Source of the DNA: an uncultured Desulfovibrio sp.
GTDB taxonomy: Bacteria; Desulfobacterota; Desulfovibrionia; Desulfovibrionales; Desulfovibrionaceae
DNA length: 9,302 nt
Assembly: GCA_900553145.1 (NCBI GenBank)
Contig: USCL01000145.1
Location: forward strand, 1-9,302
Direction of reading: 5' to 3'
Positions 5,853 through 9,302 of this stretch are shown here, piece after piece. Made by a program: the position numbers and the translations under genes. The notes below the pieces were generated by a model that searched no databases, was not told the origin of the DNA, and saw nothing but the letters and a program-made list of their open reading frames with translations. The first letter of the stretch is position 1. Each line of letters begins with the position of its first letter.

Positions 5853-7775
5853 GTGGCGATAAAGCGCACTCTCCAGCAATGGAGTGTGGAAGATTCCACC
5901 GAACTGTACGGCATCCGTAACTGGGGATCCGGCTACTTCGGTGTTTCGCCCGAGGGCGATGTCGTGATTTATCCTTCCGGCAACAACAAGGGCGTGGCCG
6001 TCAGCGTCCCCGAGGTCATCCGGGGCATGCGCGAGCGCGGCTACGACATGCCGGTCCTGTTGCGCATTGAAAACATTCTTGATTCGCAGATCACCCTGCT
6101 GCACGAGTCGTTCCGCAAGGCCATCGATTCGCTCGGCTACAAGGGGGAATACCGCGGCGTCTTTCCCATCAAGGTGAACCAGCAGCAGCACACGGTCGAG
6201 AAGATCGCCCAGTTCGGCTCGCGCTTTCACCACGGCCTCGAAGTCGGCTCCAAGGCCGAACTCATTTCCGCCATTTCCCAGCTCAAAGACCCGGAAGCCT
6301 GCCTCATCTGCAACGGCTACAAGGACGAGGAGTTCATCGATCTCGGCCTCTCCGCCGTGCGCATGGGCTTCAAGTGCATTTTCGTCATGGAAATGCCCGG
6401 CGAGCTGGAGCTCATCCTCGAACGTTCCGCCGCGCTCGGCGTGCGCCCGCTCCTCGGCGTGCGCGTCAAGCTCATCACCAAAGGCAGCGGCCACTGGGCC
6501 GGTTCCTGCGGCGAGCGTTCCGCCTTCGGCCTGACCACGGCGCAGGTGGTGGACATCGTGGACACCCTGAAGCAGTGCGATATGCTCGACTGCCTCCAGC
6601 TCCTGCACTACCACCTCGGCTCGCAGGTCCCGAACATCCGCGACATCCGTACCGCCGTCATGGAGAGCACCCGCGTCTATGCGGGCCTCGTGCAGGAAGG
6701 CGCGAAGATGGGCTATCTCGACCTTGGCGGCGGCCTTGCCGTGGACTACGACGGATCGCACACCAACTATGTGAGCAGCCGCAACTACTCGATGGACGAA
6801 TACTGCACCGACGTCGTGGAAGCGGTCATGACCATCCTCGACCAGCAGGGCATCGGGCACCCGCACATCGTTACGGAGTCGGGCCGCGCCACCGTGGCCT
6901 ACTATTCCATCCTTCTGTTCAACATCCTCGACGTGAGCATCGCCGAAACGGGCGAGAGCATCCCCGAAACCCTGTCCGAGGACGTGCCGGAACCGGTGAT
7001 CAACCTCCGTGAGACCTTGCAGGGCCTGTCCGTCCGCAATCTTCAGGAGTGCTACAACGACGCCATCTACTACCGGGATGAAATGCGCCAGCTGTTCATC
7101 ACCGGCCGCGTCACGCTCCGCCAGCGGACCCTCGCGGACAAGTATTTCTGGGCGATCATCAACCGCATCGCCGAGGAAAAGGAAAAGCTCAAGCACACGC
7201 CCAAGGAGCTCGCGGACATCGACAGCACGCTTGCCGACATCTATTACGGCAATTTCAGCGTGTTCCAGTCGCTTCCCGACGCGTGGGCCATCGACCAGCT
7301 GTTCCCGGTCATGCCGGTGCACCGCCTGACGGAATTTCCTTCCCGCAAGGCGGTCATTTCGGACATTACCTGCGACAGCGACGGGCGCATCGACAAGTTC
7401 ATCGACCCGCAGGGCATGCGCACCTCCCTCGATCTGCATCCCCTTGTGGACGGTGATGAATACTACCTCGGCGTCTTCCTTGTGGGCGCGTATCAGGAAA
7501 CCCTCGGCGACCTGCATAACCTGCTCGGGGACACCAACGTCGTGTCCATCCGTATCGGCGAGGACGGCTCCTACCAGTTCGTCCGCGAAATCCGGGGCGA
7601 CTCCGTGGCCGACATCCTCGACTATGTGGAATACGATCCGCGGCGCATCCTTGAGGATCTCCGCGAAGCCGCCGAACGCGCCGTGCGCGAGAAGCGCATC
7701 ACGCCTTCGGAGCGTTACAAGATCCTGCAAACGTTCGAGGACGGCCTGCGCGGCTATACGTACTTCGAACGGTAG
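5853..7775 (+). CDS. speA: Biosynthetic arginine decarboxylase
   Basis: PLP-dependent, fold-type III enzyme converting L-arginine to agmatine and CO2, the first step of the agmatine route to putrescine. It has 640 residues against about 630-660 for the SpeA family. Visible hallmarks are the N-terminal ELYGIRNWGSGYF (17-29), GVFPIKVNQ (102-110) with the PLP-binding Lys107, LEVGSKAEL (129-137), HYHLGSQ (252-258), glycine-rich LDLGGGLAVDYDG (289-301) for the PLP phosphate, TESGR (341-345), and ITCDSDG (505-511) with catalytic Cys507. The GTG at 5853 is chosen because GAGAGG sits nine bases upstream and protein similarity begins right after it; upstream in-frame codons look non-coding. It is the first gene of a plus-strand polyamine pair, with 250 bp to the next gene. 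Very secure. Confidence 0.97.
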   Translation: MAIKRTLQQWSVEDSTELYGIRNWGSGYFGVSPEGDVVIYPSGNNKGVAVSVPEVIRGMRERGYDMPVLLRIENILDSQITLLHESFRKAIDSLGYKGEYRGVFPIKVNQQQHTVEKIAQFGSRFHHGLEVGSKAELISAISQLKDPEACLICNGYKDEEFIDLGLSAVRMGFKCIFVMEMPGELELILERSAALGVRPLLGVRVKLITKGSGHWAGSCGERSAFGLTTAQVVDIVDTLKQCDMLDCLQLLHYHLGSQVPNIRDIRTAVMESTRVYAGLVQEGAKMGYLDLGGGLAVDYDGSHTNYVSSRNYSMDEYCTDVVEAVMTILDQQGIGHPHIVTESGRATVAYYSILLFNILDVSIAETGESIPETLSEDVPEPVINLRETLQGLSVRNLQECYNDAIYYRDEMRQLFITGRVTLRQRTLADKYFWAIINRIAEEKEKLKHTPKELADIDSTLADIYYGNFSVFQSLPDAWAIDQLFPVMPVHRLTEFPSRKAVISDITCDSDGRIDKFIDPQGMRTSLDLHPLVDGDEYYLGVFLVGAYQETLGDLHNLLGDTNVVSIRIGEDGSYQFVREIRGDSVADILDYVEYDPRRILEDLREAAERAVREKRITPSERYKILQTFEDGLRGYTYFER

Positions 7776-7777
7776 AA

Positions 7778-7861
7778 TGCCTCCGGCGGCAAGGGGGGCT
7801 ACCGCCCCCCTTGACCCCCTGTCTGGGGGGAATCATTCCCCCCGGACCCCCTCGGTCATGG
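7778..7861 (+). repeat. Dispersed intergenic repeat, copy B (double hairpin)
   Basis: Starts TGCCTCCGGCGG, two bases after the speA stop, and ends CCCCCTCGGTCATGG. It folds into two perfect hairpins: CAAGGGGGGC / GCCCCCCTTG (7790-7799, 7804-7813, loop TACC) and GGGGGGAA / TTCCCCCC (7825-7832, 7836-7843, loop TCA). It is a homologue of 1748-1844. Sitting right behind speA, it may also act as a 3' end or mRNA-stability element; there is no T tract. Confidence 0.65.
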
Positions 7862-7990
7862 CAGGGCGGCGGTGATGCCGTCGCATGCCGTACCGGGGTG
7901 TTCGGAGCATATGATTGATGCTGTTTCCGGGAAGCGGAAAACGGTGATTGACCATCAAGCCGGGCCAAGGGATCGAGTCCCTTGCAGGGG

Positions 7991-8009
7991 CCGGGGGCGG
8001 AGCCCCCGG
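7991..8009 (+). promoter_or_regulatory. Hairpin just upstream of the synthase ribosome binding site
   Basis: Perfect 8 bp stem CCGGGGGC / GCCCCCGG with loop GGA, ending five bases before the AGGAG at 8014-8018 that serves the ATG at 8026. It shares its GGC-GGA-GCC core with the hairpin at 2073-2089. It could shape translation of the synthase or mark a transcript end before it; A residues rather than T follow, so it is not a classical terminator. Confidence 0.4.
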
Positions 8010-8025
8010 AAAAAGGAGAAAAAGA

Positions 8026-9213
8026 ATGGCACGAGTTCTCATCATCGGCGCGGGCGGCGTCGGCAGCGTTGTGGCGCACAAGTGCGCGCAGAATCCTGAC
8101 GTTTTCACCGAGATCATGCTGGCGAGCCGCACGGTTTCCAAGTGCGACGCCATTGCCGCGAGCATTAAGGAACGCACGGGCCGCATCATCGAGACGGCGC
8201 GCGTGAACGCCGACGACGTGCCCGAGCTGGTTGCGCTGATCAAGCGCTACAAGCCCGTCATGGTGATCAACGTGGCCCTGCCGTATCAGGATCTCACCAT
8301 CATGGACGCCTGCCTCGAAGCGGGCGTGCATTACATGGACACCGCCAACTACGAGCCGCTGGACGTGGCCAAGTTCGAATACAAATGGCAGTGGGCCTAC
8401 CAGCAGAAATTCAAGGACGCCGGCCTGATGGCCCTGCTCGGCAGCGGCTTCGACCCCGGCGTGACCAACGTGTTCGCGGCCTACGCCCAGAAGCACCTGT
8501 TCGACGAGATCCACGTCCTCGACATCATCGACTGCAACGCGGGCGACCACGGGCAGCCTTTCGCCACGAACTTCAACCCGGAAATCAACATCCGCGAAGT
8601 AACCGCCAAGGGCCGTTACTGGGAGCGCGGCGAGTGGGTGGAGACTGATCCGCTTTCATGGTCCATGACCTACGATTTCCCGGACGGCATCGGGCCCAAG
8701 AAGTGCTTCCTCATGTACCACGAGGAGCTTGAATCCCTCGTCCGGAACCTCAAGGGCATCCGCCGCGCCCGTTTCTGGATGACCTTCTCCGACAACTACC
8801 TGAACCACCTCAAGGTGCTCGGCAACGTCGGCATGACCGGCATCGAGCCCGTGGAGTTTCAGGGACAGCAGATCGTGCCCATCCAGTTCCTCGGCAAGCT
8901 CCTGCCCGATCCGGCATCCCTCGGCCCGTTGACCAAGGGCAAGACCTGCATCGGCTGTGTGATGAAGGGCATGAAGGACGGCAAGGAAAAGTCCGCCTAC
9001 ATCTACAACATCTGCGATCATGAAGCCTGCTACGCCGAAGTCGGCAGTCAGGCCATTTCCTACACCACCGGCGTGCCCGCCATGATCGGCGCCATGATGA
9101 TGGTGACCGGCAAATGGATGCAGCCCGGCGTCTGGAACATGGAGCAGCTCGATCCCGATCCGTTCATGGAGCAGCTCAACCTCCGCGGCCTCCCTTGGGT
9201 CGTGCAGGAATAG
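8026..9213 (+). CDS. Carboxynorspermidine/carboxyspermidine synthase (saccharopine dehydrogenase family)
   Basis: Predicted NADPH-dependent cytosolic enzyme that condenses putrescine (or 1,3-diaminopropane) with L-aspartate semialdehyde to carboxyspermidine (or carboxynorspermidine). It has 395 residues, close to the roughly 400-415 of known members. It begins with the Rossmann motif GAGGVG (8-13); ASRT (33-36) supplies Arg35, suited to NADP phosphate binding. Other family segments are NVALPYQD (82-89), YMDTANYE (103-110), GSGFDPGVTN (139-148), the central substrate-domain stretch around ETDPLSW (206-212), and TTGVPAM (347-353). The ATG at 8026 has AGGAG seven bases upstream; an in-frame ATG at 7948 would add 26 residues read through the GC hairpin and is rejected. 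Placement after speA favours the polyamine role over lysine metabolism. Which diamine it prefers is not readable from sequence. Confidence 0.9.
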   Translation: MARVLIIGAGGVGSVVAHKCAQNPDVFTEIMLASRTVSKCDAIAASIKERTGRIIETARVNADDVPELVALIKRYKPVMVINVALPYQDLTIMDACLEAGVHYMDTANYEPLDVAKFEYKWQWAYQQKFKDAGLMALLGSGFDPGVTNVFAAYAQKHLFDEIHVLDIIDCNAGDHGQPFATNFNPEINIREVTAKGRYWERGEWVETDPLSWSMTYDFPDGIGPKKCFLMYHEELESLVRNLKGIRRARFWMTFSDNYLNHLKVLGNVGMTGIEPVEFQGQQIVPIQFLGKLLPDPASLGPLTKGKTCIGCVMKGMKDGKEKSAYIYNICDHEACYAEVGSQAISYTTGVPAMIGAMMMVTGKWMQPGVWNMEQLDPDPFMEQLNLRGLPWVVQE

Positions 9214-9237
9214 TTTGGAAGGCTGATTGAGAAAGAC

Positions 9238-9290
9238 TTGGAGGGGGCGGGGGAACTTTTCTGAAGAAAAGCTTCCCCCGCCCCCTCCAA
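9238..9290. terminator. Long near-perfect hairpin after the synthase gene
   Basis: Left arm 9238-9262 pairs with right arm 9265-9290 over 25 base pairs, with a single bulged C at 9272 and a minimal GA turn. The outer half is GC-rich (TTGGAGGGGGCGGGGGAA against its complement) and the inner half is CTTTTCT / AGAAAAG. It starts 24 bp after the synthase stop. No T tract follows on either strand, so it may be a bidirectional or factor-assisted terminator, or a stability element. The window ends 12 bases later. Confidence 0.55.
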
Positions 9291-9302
9291 ACCTCCCCCA
9301 CC

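Larger units (their letters stand above)
7776..8025. other. 250 bp spacer between speA and the synthase gene
   Basis: No gene supported. It contains repeat copy B (7778-7861), then hairpins at 7924-7940 (TTTCCG / CGGAAA), 7966-7984 (CAAGGGA / TCCCTTG) and 7991-8009, and the synthase ribosome binding site. A TATGAT element near 7911-7916 resembles a -10 box but has no convincing -35. It is unclear whether the synthase has its own promoter or is read through from speA. Confidence 0.6.

Noticed and set aside
5823..7730. Long open frame (635 codons) antisense to speA
   Set aside because: It mirrors a highly conserved gene in GC-rich DNA where third-position G/C suppresses antisense stops. The predicted protein is His/Ala/Asp-rich, without recognisable domains or a ribosome binding site.
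7911..7916. TATGAT as a -10 box for the synthase gene
   Set aside because: No acceptable -35 lies 16-18 bases upstream and no extended -10 TGn is present, so it is not listed as a promoter.
7778..8009. Possible CRISPR or tandem-repeat array in the G/C-run spacer
   Set aside because: The hairpins differ in sequence and spacing, with no regular repeat-spacer unit and no cas genes.
7948..8025. Upstream in-frame ATG start for the carboxynorspermidine synthase
   Set aside because: The extra 26 residues are translated from a GC hairpin spacer, lack a good ribosome binding site, and precede the expected family N-terminus MARVLIIGAGGVG.

Overview
The window reads as chromosomal DNA from a high-GC Gram-negative bacterium, most likely a member of the Desulfovibrionales or a close relative. 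The reasons are the GC-rich codon use, the pairing of a biosynthetic arginine decarboxylase with a carboxy(nor)spermidine synthase, the periplasmic (non-lipoprotein) amino acid binding protein, and intergenic regions packed with very GC-rich hairpins. This assignment is inferred from style and gene content; no rRNA or other marker is present.

Layout. On the minus strand, 1-1716 is the first 572 codons of lepA (elongation factor 4), cut off by the window edge. A gene-free stretch of about 395 bp (1717-2111) holds a mosaic of hairpins and one copy of a dispersed repeat. A complete polar amino acid ABC importer follows, also on the minus strand and transcribed from high to low coordinates: periplasmic binding protein (5358-4612), a 254 bp spacer with a terminator-like hairpin, permease A (4357-3668), ATPase (3656-2790) and permease B (2786-2112). 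The last three are tightly packed. A divergent intergenic region (5359-5852) carries a good sigma70-type promoter for the plus-strand genes. On the plus strand lie speA (arginine decarboxylase, GTG start at 5853, to 7775) and a carboxynorspermidine/carboxyspermidine synthase (8026-9213), separated by 250 bp that holds a second copy of the dispersed repeat. The window ends in a long, nearly perfect hairpin.

How the genes work together. SpeA makes agmatine from arginine. Once agmatine is converted to putrescine by enzymes not in this window, the synthase would condense putrescine with aspartate semialdehyde into carboxyspermidine, which a carboxynorspermidine decarboxylase (also not in the window) turns into spermidine. 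This is the alternative, S-adenosylmethionine-independent spermidine route known from Vibrio, Campylobacter and many gut bacteria. The divergent importer could supply arginine or another polar amino acid to this pathway, but its substrate cannot be read from sequence alone.

I see no CRISPR array, tRNA, rRNA, transposase, phage gene or defence system, and no convincing undescribed protein system. The less ordinary material is non-coding: a repeat family with two copies, hairpin arrays, a palindrome on the speA promoter, and a structured speA leader. One protein-level oddity is a C-terminal tail on the ATPase.
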